Shown here: in pieces, positions 57,901 to 60,277 of the stretch
Layout: each line of letters begins with the position of its first letter
Numbering within the stretch: position 1 is the first letter of the stretch
Assembly (NCBI RefSeq): GCF_002844375.1
Contig: NZ_CP024199.1
Span: 3,760,001 to 3,824,000, forward strand
DNA from: Thalassospira marina
Lineage (GTDB): Bacteria; Pseudomonadota; Alphaproteobacteria; Rhodospirillales; Thalassospiraceae
Reading direction: 5' to 3'
Length of the DNA stretch: 64,000 nt
The notes under the pieces: generated by a model
Told to the model about the DNA's origin: nothing
Seen by the model: the letters and a program-made list of their open reading frames with translations, nothing else
Database searches by the model: none
Made by a program: the position numbers and the translations under genes

Positions 57901-60033
57901 AGACCCGTCATTTACGCCGGTTTCACCGCCGCTGGTTTCGTCTGCGCCAGTGCCGGTTGAACCATTTGTGTCGTCAGAACCTGAACCTGTTTCGCTACCG
58001 GCTTCATCGCCGTCCGCAGCCCCATCACCCGTGGCGTCATCCCCCGAGGACCCACTGGTATCGTCGCTGCCGGAACCGCCTGAAACATCGCCATCACTAC
58101 CAGTATCTGTTGAACCGTCGCCGGTTTCACCTGATCCCGTTTCACCGGAGGTTTCTTCACCGGAATTGCCCGACGTATCACCAGATGTATCCCCCGATCC
58201 ATCCGTGTTGCCGGTTTCTTCCCCAGACCCATCATTTACGCCGGTTTCACCCCCGCTGGTTTCGTCTGCACCAGTGCCAGTTGAGCCGTTTCCGTCTTCA
58301 GACCCTGAACCGGTCTCGCTACCAGCTTCGTTGTCCGAACCGGCTTCATCGCCGTCCGCAGCACCATCACCCGTGGTGTCATCCCCCGAGGACCCACTGG
58401 TATCGTCGCTGCCGGAACCGCCGGAAACGTCGCCATCACTGCCGGTATCCGTTGAACCGTCGCCGGTTTCGCCTGAACCTGTTTCACCAGAAGTTTCTTC
58501 GCCGGAATTGCCCGACGTGTCACCGGATGTATCCCCCGATCCATCCGTGTTGCCGGTTTCTTCCCCAGACCCGTCATTTACGCCGGTTTCACCGCCGCTG
58601 GTTTCGTCTTCACCAGTGCCGGTTGAGCCGTTGGTGTCGTCAGAACCGGAACCAGTCTCGCTAGCAGCTTCGTCGTCCGAACCAGTTTCTTCACCGTTCG
58701 TCGCGCCATTACCAGTGCTGTCATCCCCCGAGGACCCACCGATATTGTCGCTGTCGGAACCGCCCGAAACGTCGCCATCGCTGCCGGTATCTGTTGAACC
58801 GTTGCCGGTTTCGCCTGAACCTGTTTCACCGGAGGTTTCATCGCCGGAATTACCCGACGTATCGCCGGATGTATCCCCCGATCCATCCGTGTTGCCGGTT
58901 TCACCCTCACTGGCGGCACCGGTGGCATCATCCCCCGATGCGCCGTCAGAGGCCCCATCATTCGCGGCCGTTTCGTCAGATGCAGAGGTTTCGGTATTGT
59001 TGGTAATTTCACCCTGGCCAGAGCGCACATCGACAACAACGCCACCAGTCGCATCGCTGTAATCGAGCGTATTGTTGCCATCACCACCAATGATCTGGTC
59101 ATTGCCGCCGCCGGGCGAGAAGGTATCATCACCGCCCGCGCCATAGAGGATATTGTCGTTGGCATCGCCGCGCAGAATGTCGGAACCGTTGGAACCGGCA
59201 ACATTGCTGATATTGGAAAACGAAACCGTATCGCGACCGTTGGAGCTGCTGGCCGTGCCAGATGCCATATCGACATTCACACCATCAACCTGCCCCCAAT
59301 AGGACAGGCTGTCATTGCCTGCGCCACCATCGACCACGTCATTGCCACCGCCACCGCTGATGGCATCATCGCCCGACGTTCCGGCGATCACGTCATCACC
59401 AGCGCTGCCTTCGATATAGTTGATCGAAGACAGATCCGGCAGATTGATCGAGCTGCCATCGGCAAGGCCGACAATGCTGCCCGCATCGGTAATCGAAACA
59501 GCCTGCAGATCAGCAACGCTGAAGTTCTGCAGCACCAGCACATCGCCATTGCCAAAATCGATCACGACATTGTCGCCATCCTGGCGGGCAAGACTGATCA
59601 GATCCAGTGTGGAGGCAACATCGTTACCGGCAAAGGAAAGGGAATCCTGGGTGGGGTCAAAATCGGTAATCGTGGTCTGGCCGAAACCCTGCTGCAGCAC
59701 GAACAGGTCACGCCCCTGCCCGCCCGTCAGATGGTCACTGCCTTCGCCGGCCACCAGCGTATCGTTGCCAGCACCGCCATTAAGGCTGCCGGTATTGCCA
59801 TCGGCGATCAGCACATCGTTATAGGCGCTGCCAATGACATTCTGGATATTGGTGAAAACCTGGGTCGCGATGGATTGGGGAACCTGTGCCGGTGTCGCAC
59901 CGGCATTTTTTGACGCGCCAGAATCAGTTTCACCCGCACCGGAAGAGCTATTTTCCGTACGGGTATCAAGAACATCTTCCAAACCGGGATCAGTGAATCC
60001 CGAGCCATCATCCTGATTGGCTGCCGCTGTCAA
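33676..60033 (-). CDS. Giant RTX (haemolysin-type Ca2+-binding repeat) type I-secreted protein, 8785 residues
   Basis: A single open frame of 26.4 kb encodes a very acidic protein of roughly 0.85-0.9 MDa (estimate). From about residue 70 to the end it is built of several hundred GGxGxDxLx nonapeptides, each pair expected to hold a Ca2+ in a parallel beta roll. Between roll blocks recur DYSxAxGxVxVDLAxGTAxG..IENVxGS segments. Fourteen modules begin (V/I)TDFxxGxD and continue I(D/S)L...TLxGV (DNA near 59.65, 56.5, 54.85, 53.9, 52.6, 49.6, 48.2, 45.25, 43.3, 41.4, 38.6, 37.15, 36.15 and 33.85 kb). Seven YGDVTIDGG modules are confined to 34.0-46.8 kb. No signal peptide, and only one cysteine was noticed. 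The start is TTG with GGGAGAT 6 nt upstream, directly after an in-frame TAG. HlyD and ABC genes lie upstream on the same strand. Surface coat, adhesin or matrix role is inference. Confidence 0.95.
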   Translation of the reverse strand: MTAAANQDDGSGFTDPGLEDVLDTRTENSSSGAGETDSGASKNAGATPAQVPQSIATQVFTNIQNVIGSAYNDVLIADGNTGSLNGGAGNDTLVAGEGSDHLTGGQGRDLFVLQQGFGQTTITDFDPTQDSLSFAGNDVASTLDLISLARQDGDNVVIDFGNGDVLVLQNFSVADLQAVSITDAGSIVGLADGSSINLPDLSSINYIEGSAGDDVIAGTSGDDAISGGGGNDVVDGGAGNDSLSYWGQVDGVNVDMASGTASSSNGRDTVSFSNISNVAGSNGSDILRGDANDNILYGAGGDDTFSPGGGNDQIIGGDGNNTLDYSDATGGVVVDVRSGQGEITNNTETSASDETAANDGASDGASGDDATGAASEGETGNTDGSGDTSGDTSGNSGDETSGETGSGETGNGSTDTGSDGDVSGGSDSDNIGGSSGDDSTGNGATNGEETGSDDEAASETGSGSDDTNGSTGTGEDETSGGETGVNDGSGEETGNTDGSGDTSGDTSGNSGEETSGETGSGETGDGSTDTGSDGDVSGGSGSDDTSGSSGDDTTGDGAADGDEAGSDNEAGSETGSGSEDGNGSTGTGADETSGGETGVNDGSGEETGNTDGSGDTSGDTSGNSGEETSGETGSGETGDGSTDTGSDGDVSGGSGSDDTSGSSGDDATGDGAADGDEAGSETGSGSDDTNGSTGTGADETSGGETGVNDGSGEETGNTDGSGDTSGDTSGNSGDETSGETGSGETGNGSTGTDSDGDVSGGSGADDTSGPSGDDTTGNGTTDGDEAGSETGSGSDDTNGSTGTGEDETSGGETGINDGSGEETGNTDGSGDTSGDMSGNSGEETSGETGSGETGDGSTDAGSGGDVSGGSGSDDTSGSSGDDTAGDGAPGDNDSGSDETGSGDTGEGASDAGTGDGDGETGAGDTGSDAGETGAGSDGTDGSDSSDSSDGTTPSDNVPTNGRDIVHGTVGADTLAGGDGDDTLQGGDGDDVLHGGTGNDILQGGAGNDALTGASGNDVLQGGDGDDLLDGGAGNDIVQGGAGNDSLIGGTGDDVIQGGSGDDYLQGGLGNDQLQGGEGTDTVDYSDAVSGVRVDLAHETATGGAGNDIVQMVENVQGSAFDDHLTGDDGNNVLSGGDGIDTLTGGAGDDTLTGGAGVDDIQLTEGFGNDTVTDFEIGADIIDLSRLVVPDFATLQGMMQDDGNGNTVIDFGDDGSLTLENVDSASLTQDNFRGFGRIFADDADDSVEGTGGDDAIYGFEGDDTLHGGAGNDVLSGGDGDDTLSGGAGDDTLRGEEGVDTVDYSDAPGSVNVDLASGTATGAAGNDVLDRIENVIGSNFADTINGDDGVNQLQGGAGDDVITGAGGNDVLDGGAGNDTFFGEAGNDTYIGGSGTDTLDLSAREAAQNVDLRQGTVTDSATGEVDSVSSVENIITGNGNDVVAGNSANNVIQTGAGDDILSGGGGDDILDGGEGSDTVSYVGEGPVNVDLAAGHADLASGSQTLSNIENVTGSNGDDIIAGDDGNNILNGSAGNDTLIGSGGDDTLLGGSGTDTIDYSASDANLSIDLGAGTATGEGNDTLSGIENVVAGNGDDIIHGSSAANNIDAGAGNDTVFGSAGADVLEGGSGHDTLSFADVSGGVTLDIGNGTATVGNAVTSFSGFEEFEGSAGADTLIGSDGADTIRAGAGNDTIDGGAGDDVLSGGAGADTFIVSAQSGNDLITDFDPSQDVLDLQGLDGLELFSDVAPLIGENADGFATITVGDSVITLENVSPDDLTYRNFTGIRSLEGTPDADILDGTDRSDVIDGLESNDTINGFAGNDSLSGGDGNDTISGGEGNDIIDGGDGIDTASYRNATGGVNVSIEDGTATGAAGNDSLSNIENLEGSGFDDILSGDAGNNILSGNAGNDILHGGAGDDVLQGGGGTDTADYSDAAGDITVDLAAGTATGAAGNDTLSGIENVTAGTGDDILSGNNQANILSGGAGNDTLSGGLGTDTLIGGAGADTLVGGAGNDVLTGGSGADQFVFGADEGNDTITDFNPAEDMIDLSGFNLPNWEVLRLAIGSNDAGDAVIRLNGQELTLTGISPDALSAANFNDISSLGATDNADTITGTDFAELIDGLAGDDVISGGGGDDVILAGAGNDTLAGGAGNDSLDGGAGQDMVDYSAARGVTVNLADGTATQPGGETDVLTSIEDVNGSSAADTIIGNDANNTLLGNGGNDILDGGAGNDLLSGGTGTDRLAGGTGNDILDGGAGNDSLDGGAGDDSLSGGAGDDMLRGGAGNDSIDGGDGNDTVTYDDATGGVTADLTTGQATGIDGTDTLANIENLIGSDFDDVLSGNDQNNVISGGAGNDVLDGRGGDDTLSGGLGDDTITGGEGNDTVSYENTGAEGVSVDLGAGTATGAAGNDTLSGIENITGSDGSDILTGDDGVNIISAGAGNDTLRGGAGYDTLSGGDGADLYKVAAGDGHDVVTDFNVASDRIDVGELDIDTYGRLRENMTVDGDGNLVIDLGDGSSMTLQGVGLDDISAANFVGIHDISGTSGDDTLIGTSGDDTMSGLEGNDTLIGLDGNDYMLGGDGNDQLTGGAGADYIDGGDGIDTVHYDDVSGNVTVDLAQGSASGAAGNDSLSRIENVVAGAGNDILRGDGGSNILDGGAGNDTLTGAGGDDTLFGGSGNDMADYSAAGGSVNVDLQNMTATGADGNDTLVNIEDVSGSQFADILAGSTVDNVISANNGDDTIIGSEGNDTLRGGAGIDTVSYGNASGAMIINLTQGSATGMGIDRLDSIENASGSQYGDTITGNSQNNILSGLAGNDTLSGGGGDDTLLGGAGNDLLDGGSGSDVIDGGDGIDTVSYASELGNGVVANLATGTGVTASGTDTLSNIENLIGSAGNDVLGGNAAINTLVGGAGNDTLLGSAGDDVLQGGLGDDTVDYGNVASGVNVNLADGTAIGDFGNQTLDSIENVTGSAFDDQLSGTSAANVMRGGAGNDTINALGGNDTVFGGAGNDTIDAGAGNDTVSGGSGDDTLEGGAGTDTLDYSTTDGAVNVDLAAGTASGADGNDTLSGFENVTGSAFDDVLAGNAANNVLSGGAGDDTLTGGAGNDILDGGAGDDRFLGEAGDDVYSGGEGRDVLDYSDADGALNINLAASTATGGDIGQDRFTGIEEVIGSDYADTFTGSADADTLHAGAGNDTVFGGAGDDVLFGDAGDDFLRGGAGADTIDGGEGIDTVSYDNATAGVTADLSTGRVSGGDADRLINVENINGSAFDDVLSGDSGNNVLTGGAGNDVLSGGAGNDVLLGGTGNDTLSGGAGIDTLDGGAGVDTLDTSAQGGDQVVDLAAGTVIINGETDSISNIENITTGAGNDIITGDAGANVIMAGAGNDMIDGGAGIDTASYRNIDGPVTVDMASGTLSGTTAGLDQLRNIEIVEGTGNADTFLGSTGSDTFIGGAGNDWFDAGTGNDRLTLGSGNDTVVFNPGDGNDTITDFEVGGDVIDLTAFNIGGFDALKSMFGTDANGNLTISLNGKDSITLLNVNPASLTADNFKGVDVQLGTDEVDELTGTDGSDVINALDGDDTVSAGLGNDRVIGGGGNDILDGGSGDDTLAGGAGSDDLRGGEGIDTADYANESQGISASLQDNTVTGGDGDDTLSGIENVTGTLFDDVLRGDAGNNVLTGLSGNDLFEGGAGDDTLLGGEGSDTVDFSAATGGMHVDLSAGTATGQGTDTLGSIENVIGSDFNDVIAGSSGDNTIMAGGGNDAIDTGDGDDVIDAGSGADDINAGAGNDTIMGGAGDDAINAGAGNDILRGGDGDDVLQGNDGNDWIYGDAGDDIIDGGDGDHDTADYSGIDGGVVVDLVNQYATGAAGNDIVRNIEHVIGTDYADTLIGSNGVTTLDGGLGNDTLIGGASDDVIITGEGDDMVVVAPGGGSDNVVDFDPEHDKIDLSAYGIETYEELSDRMFTDASGNVVISLSPDETLTLEGVDINDLGPGNFYGYVTIEGTEFDDVLNGSQLDDEINALDGNDIIDGKNGDDVINAGAGDDTLIGGAGDDTLRGGEGNDTADYGDANEAVTVDIGAGTASGAAGNDVLDSIENATGGDGNDILIGDENVNILDGGAGDDTILGAGGDDTLIGGIGNDTLSYGDASGGVDVDLASGTAGGAAGNDVLSGFENVEGSDFNDTITGNDQDNVISGGAGDDTLAGGAGNDTVLGGDGNDTLQAGSGNDTLAGGDGRDMADYSDRTTPVVADLADGTAQSAAGNDTLIDIEDLKGGDGNDTLAGSDGDNLLLGGAGDDSLFGRDGADTLAGGLGADLIDAGAGDDVLKFEGDAIADASDSTDHVGSPTSAGTGEIADISGKNLSADSFVGGEGNDTLLAGDGDDAIILDRDHANGGADQPALVDIENIQAGAGNDIVDLTSEKFSYGDVTIDGGAGDDILWANDGNDVISGGTGNDTIRGGAGNDIIDGGEGNDTLAGDAGSDTLFGGAGDDSLSGGADADTLSGDAGNDVLDGGEGNDLLLGGDGLDTLIGGTGDDSLSGGADADTLSGDAGNDVLDGGEGNDVLLGGDGLDTLIGGAGDDSLSGGADADTLSGDAGNDVLDGGEGNDLLLGGDGLDTLFGGAGDDSLSGGADADTLSGDTGNDVLDGGEGNDLLLGGDGLDTLIGGAGDDTLSGGAGADTLLGGEGNDSLDGGEGADVIDGGIGNDVIKAGAGNDVLSGGEGSDTLDMGDAHGAQIDLAAGSATSDATGTDSIDGFENVIATDGDDTVIGSDVANTIDTGAGNDTISAGAGNDHVMAGSGDDVVAIDAGDDTLEGGEGIDTLDLSNAQGSVTVDLAAGTANGDQTGADVISGFENITGSAQNDQLSGDAGANTIDGGAGNDTLAGGAGDDLLSGGAGNDVIDAGAGNDVVSGGEGHDVFVFADGTDHDIVSDFTPGEDVISLPDSNITTWTELQPLLGSNGAGDAVINLPQGGTVTLQGVSLDQLGPDQFDGVQNVGTPGDDTLTGTDGDDNFDTIGGNDTVAAGAGNDTVSGGAGDDTLDGGTGDDVLDGGDDADTLSGGEGTDTLSGGNGDDTLQFGADHVGQAGDQTDHAGSPGHAGTGAIADLEGKGLSDDSLDGGAGHDTLLGTSGDDAIILDGDHANGTANPAISDIEVIDAGAGDDVVDLTSGQYAYGDVTIDGGAGNDTLWGNVGNDTLLGGDGNDALNGGAGNDVVDGGAGNDSLVASAGNDTLLGGDGVDTLDMSGANGATVNLAAGSASSAATGTDQVSGIENVLGSGGNDTITGDAGVNSLAGQAGDDVIDGGAGNDVIDAGSGNDTVMAGAGDDTLAGGEGSDTLDMSGAGQASVNLAAGIAIGDNTGSDQISGFENVIGSSGDDSIAGSDGDNIIDAGDGNDHVLGGVGNDTLLGGDGTDTLDGGLGNDSLDGGAGNDTLLGGAGDDTLSGGTGDDVLDAGDGNDIAHGGDGADTVFGGTGNDTLSGDAGNDTLSGDAGNDVIDGGDGNDVLSGGEGADTLQGGAGDDVLDGGIGNDLLSGGEGADTLIGGAGDDSLLGGAGNDVIEAGSGNDVIDGGAGADTLVFADGTDHDVVNGFTVGEDVISLPDLDVSSWTLLQPYLGENANGDAVINLPMGGTVTLTGVALADLNADAFDGVENIATEGDDTLRGGDGDDTIDAGSGNDTLSGGDGNDTLGGDAGDDTIDGGAGDDSLGGGEGSDTLEGGDGNDTIDGGSGDDTVSGGDGQDTLGGGEGRDTVLGGAGDDVLHFENDHTGTAADSTNNVGSPGVAGTGEVANLNGAGLSDDVFDGGEGIDTLLGTSGKDAIILDNDHSFGSTGTPGIVDVEVINTGAGDDVVDLTSSKFGYGDVTVDGGTGNDTLWTNQGNDTIYAGDGNDAVNAGAGNDTVFGGAGNDRLDGGAGDDSVDGCLGNDSLAGGAGNDTLTGGAGDDTLDGGAGNDSLSGGDGLDIIADGAGNDVVSGGEGNDTLVAGAGDDALAGDGGFDTLDMSQAQSGAVVNLADGTASSNETGHDTLTGIENVTGGAGRDFLTGNDQGNRLDGGAGHDVVTGGAGADHLIGGSGNDVLDGAAGNDSIDAGTGDDWVYAGAGDDILNGDAGIDTLDMSRAVGPVSVDLATGHASSGSTGNDTVSGFENVVGGAGDDTLLGGTGANSLFGGAGNDLLDGGLGNDTLTGGTGNDTFRFADGTDNDVVTDFKPGEDTISLPDSGYVSWTQLREQLVDDGHGNTIINLPAGGTILLQGVALGSLGADDFANIADGGTAYDDVLAGGEGDDEIDGLDGNDTISGGAGNDTLGGDAGNDTLSGGAGDDTLAGGEGNDSLSGDAGNDTLAGGAGDDSLAGGTGDDTLSGGEGNDTLSGGAGTDEIDGGAGDDVLQFNADDQAASGTTTENQGSPGVGGTGDLADIGNHAITADSFVGGEGVDTLQLSGGNDALVLDGAKLGLGGDGATETRSFGLTNQSNPTAVQTAWSGAGLYAYDFGVPVTDENGKLNLAAGTDTIAYDGNGIGNNGGSPAGSQINHNGQTGQSESIVVDLGADSIRAMVQVSNMLRGESGGETGSWQAFDANGNLVASGDLNGDTVNYTSGDVGTAEISVLDASGNPIAFRYLSFAAEPYADGSQGSDSSDYFLRSISFDVVTDAPAGAQLDGIENILAGDGNDVVDLTSDHLSYGDVVIDGGNGNDTLWANAGNDTLLGGNGADNLYGGAGNDTLDGGSGYDVLDGASGNDYLIGGVGNDTMRGGLGDDTIYGGADTDTVLYDDAISGVNVDLSANTATGGAGNDILQYVENVVGSDFDDTITGNASANVLNGGAGNDTLAGGAGNDTLNGGDGRDTADYSGSTSGVIANLASGSAQIGANEADRLISIEDIIGSSKNDVLAGNSGDNLIDGGAGNDQLSGGDGNDTLLGGAGNDTLKGGNGADILSGDAGSDTLLGGEGADSISGGADNDILSGDGGDDVLDGGAGDDQLSGGDGADTLFGGDGNDSLSGGNDADTLSGDAGNDTLDGGAGNDMLDGGAGDDQLSGGDGADTLFGGDGNDSLSGGNDADTLSGDAGNDTLDGGAGNDVLGGGDGNDTLLGGDGNDQLAGGAGDDTLSGGTGNDLIEGGEGNDLLLGGDGADTLVAGAGDDIIDGGAGADSLIFADGTDHDIVRNFSLEEDHISLPDLNVGSWSELKGMIADDANGNAVITLPQGGTITLEGISIAQLSADQFDGVENIASDLGDTLAGTSGDDVIDALGGDDTVSGGEGNDTLLGNDGNDVLSGGDGNDTLSGGAGDDTLAGGAGDDVLQFTGDHTGTATSDTDHAGSPTSTGTGIGVSLDGMGMSGDVFAGGEGIDTLNGTDGNDAIILDADHAGGTAAAGISGIEVINAGAGNDVVDLTSSQYGYGDVTVDGGSGNDVLWTSDGNDTILGGEGNDIIHDGAGNDVVDAGAGDDTLMGSAGADTLMGGEGIDTVDYSHSAQGVEAYLGATDGNARNPWAANEGLSGDAAGDILSGIERVIASAHDDYIYGNSQDNVVDLGDGNDVFDNVEADASIDTIDGGLGNDTIWVGDGGDTVHGGAGNDVLYGELGDDTLYGDDGRDILNGGGGNDSLDGGAGDDTMQTGSGADHVIVTSTDGHKVVTDFNTSEDRVSLAGVGITEWSDLASRLSEVNGNLVIDLGENGSLTLRGVHLRDISADTFEDVDGFIGATPYDDVLSGTSAGDYIDALAGDDVVEGGAGDDTLIGNDGNDQISGGSGNDTILGGNQDDVLDGGSGDDWIDGEDGADVISGGDGNDSLFGGAGDDVIDGEGGEDYIDGKDGNDHLIGGVENDTIFGSGGNDWIEAGDGNDIVSGGDNEDLIFGGAGNDTLSGDSGNDTIEGGAGNDIITGGDGNDLLAGDWNNGGGDDTLSGGNGDDTLWGGDGNDILNGDAGNDYLLGADGNDTLDGGAGNDTFTGGSGNDTIVVSNNAGNKLVTDFAIGQDKISLTAMGITDWSDLAGHMSQVGNDVVIFLNGEGTLTLEDIRLEDLSADSFVGVTGTSGPTEYRDVLYGTSNNDSIAALAGDDTVMGLGGQDTLRGMDGNDTLYGDDGDDRLYGDQGNDRLEGGSGQDRLEGGDGNDVLLGNDGDDSLLGGTGDDTLDGGQGQDRLFGDDGNDTIYGGSGDDSIKGGTGHDVLNGQDNNDRIWGEDGNDTLFGENGDDSLYGGTGNDVIDGGANNDRLFGEDGDDTLYGQSGDDSLNGDSGNDILDGGDGNDRLWGGNGNDTLSGGAGNDSLDGGSGRDTASYANASAAVAVDLSVHTASGGAGQDFLTSIEDLIGSNFADALFGDEGANLLSGLNGDDLLSGGGGNDDLLGGLGNDTLWGGSGNDHLVGGDGNDTLWGGSGQDQLDGGAGDDVLQYHDDANWTSGNAVRDMGDPNAPGSNVQINLSGYHQSNDIFNGGEGHDTLVMSSGNDALILHDDLSAPGVSPRISGIEVIDAGNGNDIVDLTSSTNSYGDVTIDGGTGDDILWSNAGDDVLIGGEGNDTLHGGSGNDVLSGGAGQDVLDGGAGDDVLQYNADGHWNNQWYALNDGAPGEDGHSNTSGWGHFFHNGNGYGHDDGGDAGTGDMVNLDGYNQSNDIFNGGDGVDTLQLTSGNDALFLDDTASDPGTSPRISGIEVIDAGDGDDIVDLTSQNESYGDVTIHGGNGNDVIWSNAGDDVLTGGAGNDTLYGGLGDDTLTGGSGWDQFVAGDVTGHDVITDFTEGEDIIDLSEWNYNNFNQIEADMHLDASGQNLVIDLGHDASITLMGIDHNLKADDFNFHG
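38839..39162 (-). repeat. 162-bp (54-residue) near-identical tandem duplication in the RTX gene
   Basis: The block starting AGCGCCACCG at 38839 recurs at 39001 with only a few substitutions. Each copy encodes the stretch from LSGGDGADTLFGGDGNDSLS through NDADTLSGDAGNDTLDGG. The low divergence indicates a recent duplication. Confidence 0.85.
40105..40664 (-). other. Non-RTX island inside the giant protein (about residues 6457-6643)
   Basis: About 187 residues without GGxGxD repeats are inserted into one of the seven YGDVTIDGG modules. They begin RSFGLTNQSNPTAVQTAWSG and contain SESIVVDLGADSIRAMVQVS, WQAFDANGNLVASGDL and EISVLDASGNPIAFRYLSF. Alternating hydrophobics and Gly/Asn turns predict a beta-sandwich. 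It may be a ligand- or carbohydrate-binding domain, the only globular non-roll domain of that size I see in the protein. Family not recognised. Confidence 0.65.
46050..46615 (-). repeat. 135-bp (45-residue) tandem repeat, four copies, in the RTX gene
   Basis: The anchor TCAAGCACGT occurs at 46121, 46256, 46391 and 46526, exactly 135 bp apart. Each unit encodes five nonapeptides including SLSGGADADTLSGDAGNDVL and GGEGNDLLLGGDGLDTL, and units differ by only a few bases. Such near-identity in an otherwise diverged repeat gene marks recent amplification. Confidence 0.9.
57570..58902 (-). repeat. Long tandem repeat of 342/342/324/324 bp encoding a Gly/Ser/Thr/Asp/Glu spacer
   Basis: Units start at 58902, 58560, 58218 and 57894, each with ETGNTDGSGDTSGDTSGNSG. 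A fifth, diverging copy begins at 57570 and fades out by about 57250. The 18-bp length difference is a six-residue insertion in the first two units. The encoded segment (about residues 345-965 with its flanks) lacks the roll consensus and nearly all hydrophobic and aromatic residues, so it is expected to be disordered and highly acidic. It separates the N-terminal RTX block from the main body. Confidence 0.9.
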
Positions 60034-60103
60034 TTTCGTATCTCCCTACATGGGACCAACCGGCACCCCTGCCGGAAAATATTCACAACTTCCCATATAC
60101 GAC

Positions 60104-60132
60104 AGTATATTTCAGCAGCCCTTGCGCGGCAA
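60104..60132 (-). promoter_or_regulatory. Likely sigma70-type promoter of the giant RTX gene
   Basis: On the minus strand TTGCCG (60132-60127), a 17-nt spacer and TATACT (60109-60104) lie in the 244-bp gap after hlyD. A leader of about 65 nt would result. It would let the RTX gene be expressed apart from the transporter genes. Confidence 0.5.
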
Positions 60133-60211
60133 CAGCTTAAACGCCGGAAAACCGCATGTTTTAGCCTTTTTCACCCCACGTCCCGGTGATCGCGCATTTG
60201 CACAAAAGAAT

Positions 60212-60228
60212 TGTCAGATTGTGTCAGA
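60212..60228. promoter_or_regulatory. Direct repeat upstream of the RTX promoter, candidate activator site
   Basis: TGTCAGA occurs twice with a 10-bp period (60212-60218 and 60222-60228), one helical turn apart, about 80 bp upstream of the predicted -35. This is a common arrangement for response-regulator binding. Pattern evidence only. Confidence 0.35.
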
Positions 60229-60277
60229 ATCCAGCATCCGCGCGGCCCATTTTCAGGCCAAAAATCTGCGACTCGGG

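Noticed and set aside
33700..59100. Many long open frames on the plus strand opposite the RTX gene, up to about 640 codons (for example near 57.1-59.1, 35.4-37.1 and 41.3-43.0 kb)
   Set aside because: They mirror the repeated Gly/Asp/Asn codons of the sense gene, giving monotonous Pro/Ser/Val or Ile/Ala/Thr strings with no ribosome sites and no known domains.
33676..60033. Repetitive region as a CRISPR array or satellite DNA
   Set aside because: Repeats are in frame, diverge at synonymous sites and encode the RTX consensus; there are no unique spacers of constant length.
59880..60033. LapA-type N-terminal retention module in the giant protein
   Set aside because: The N-terminal 60 residues have no TAAG/PAAG cleavage motif and no retention fold; RTX repeats begin almost immediately, and no LapD/LapG genes are nearby.
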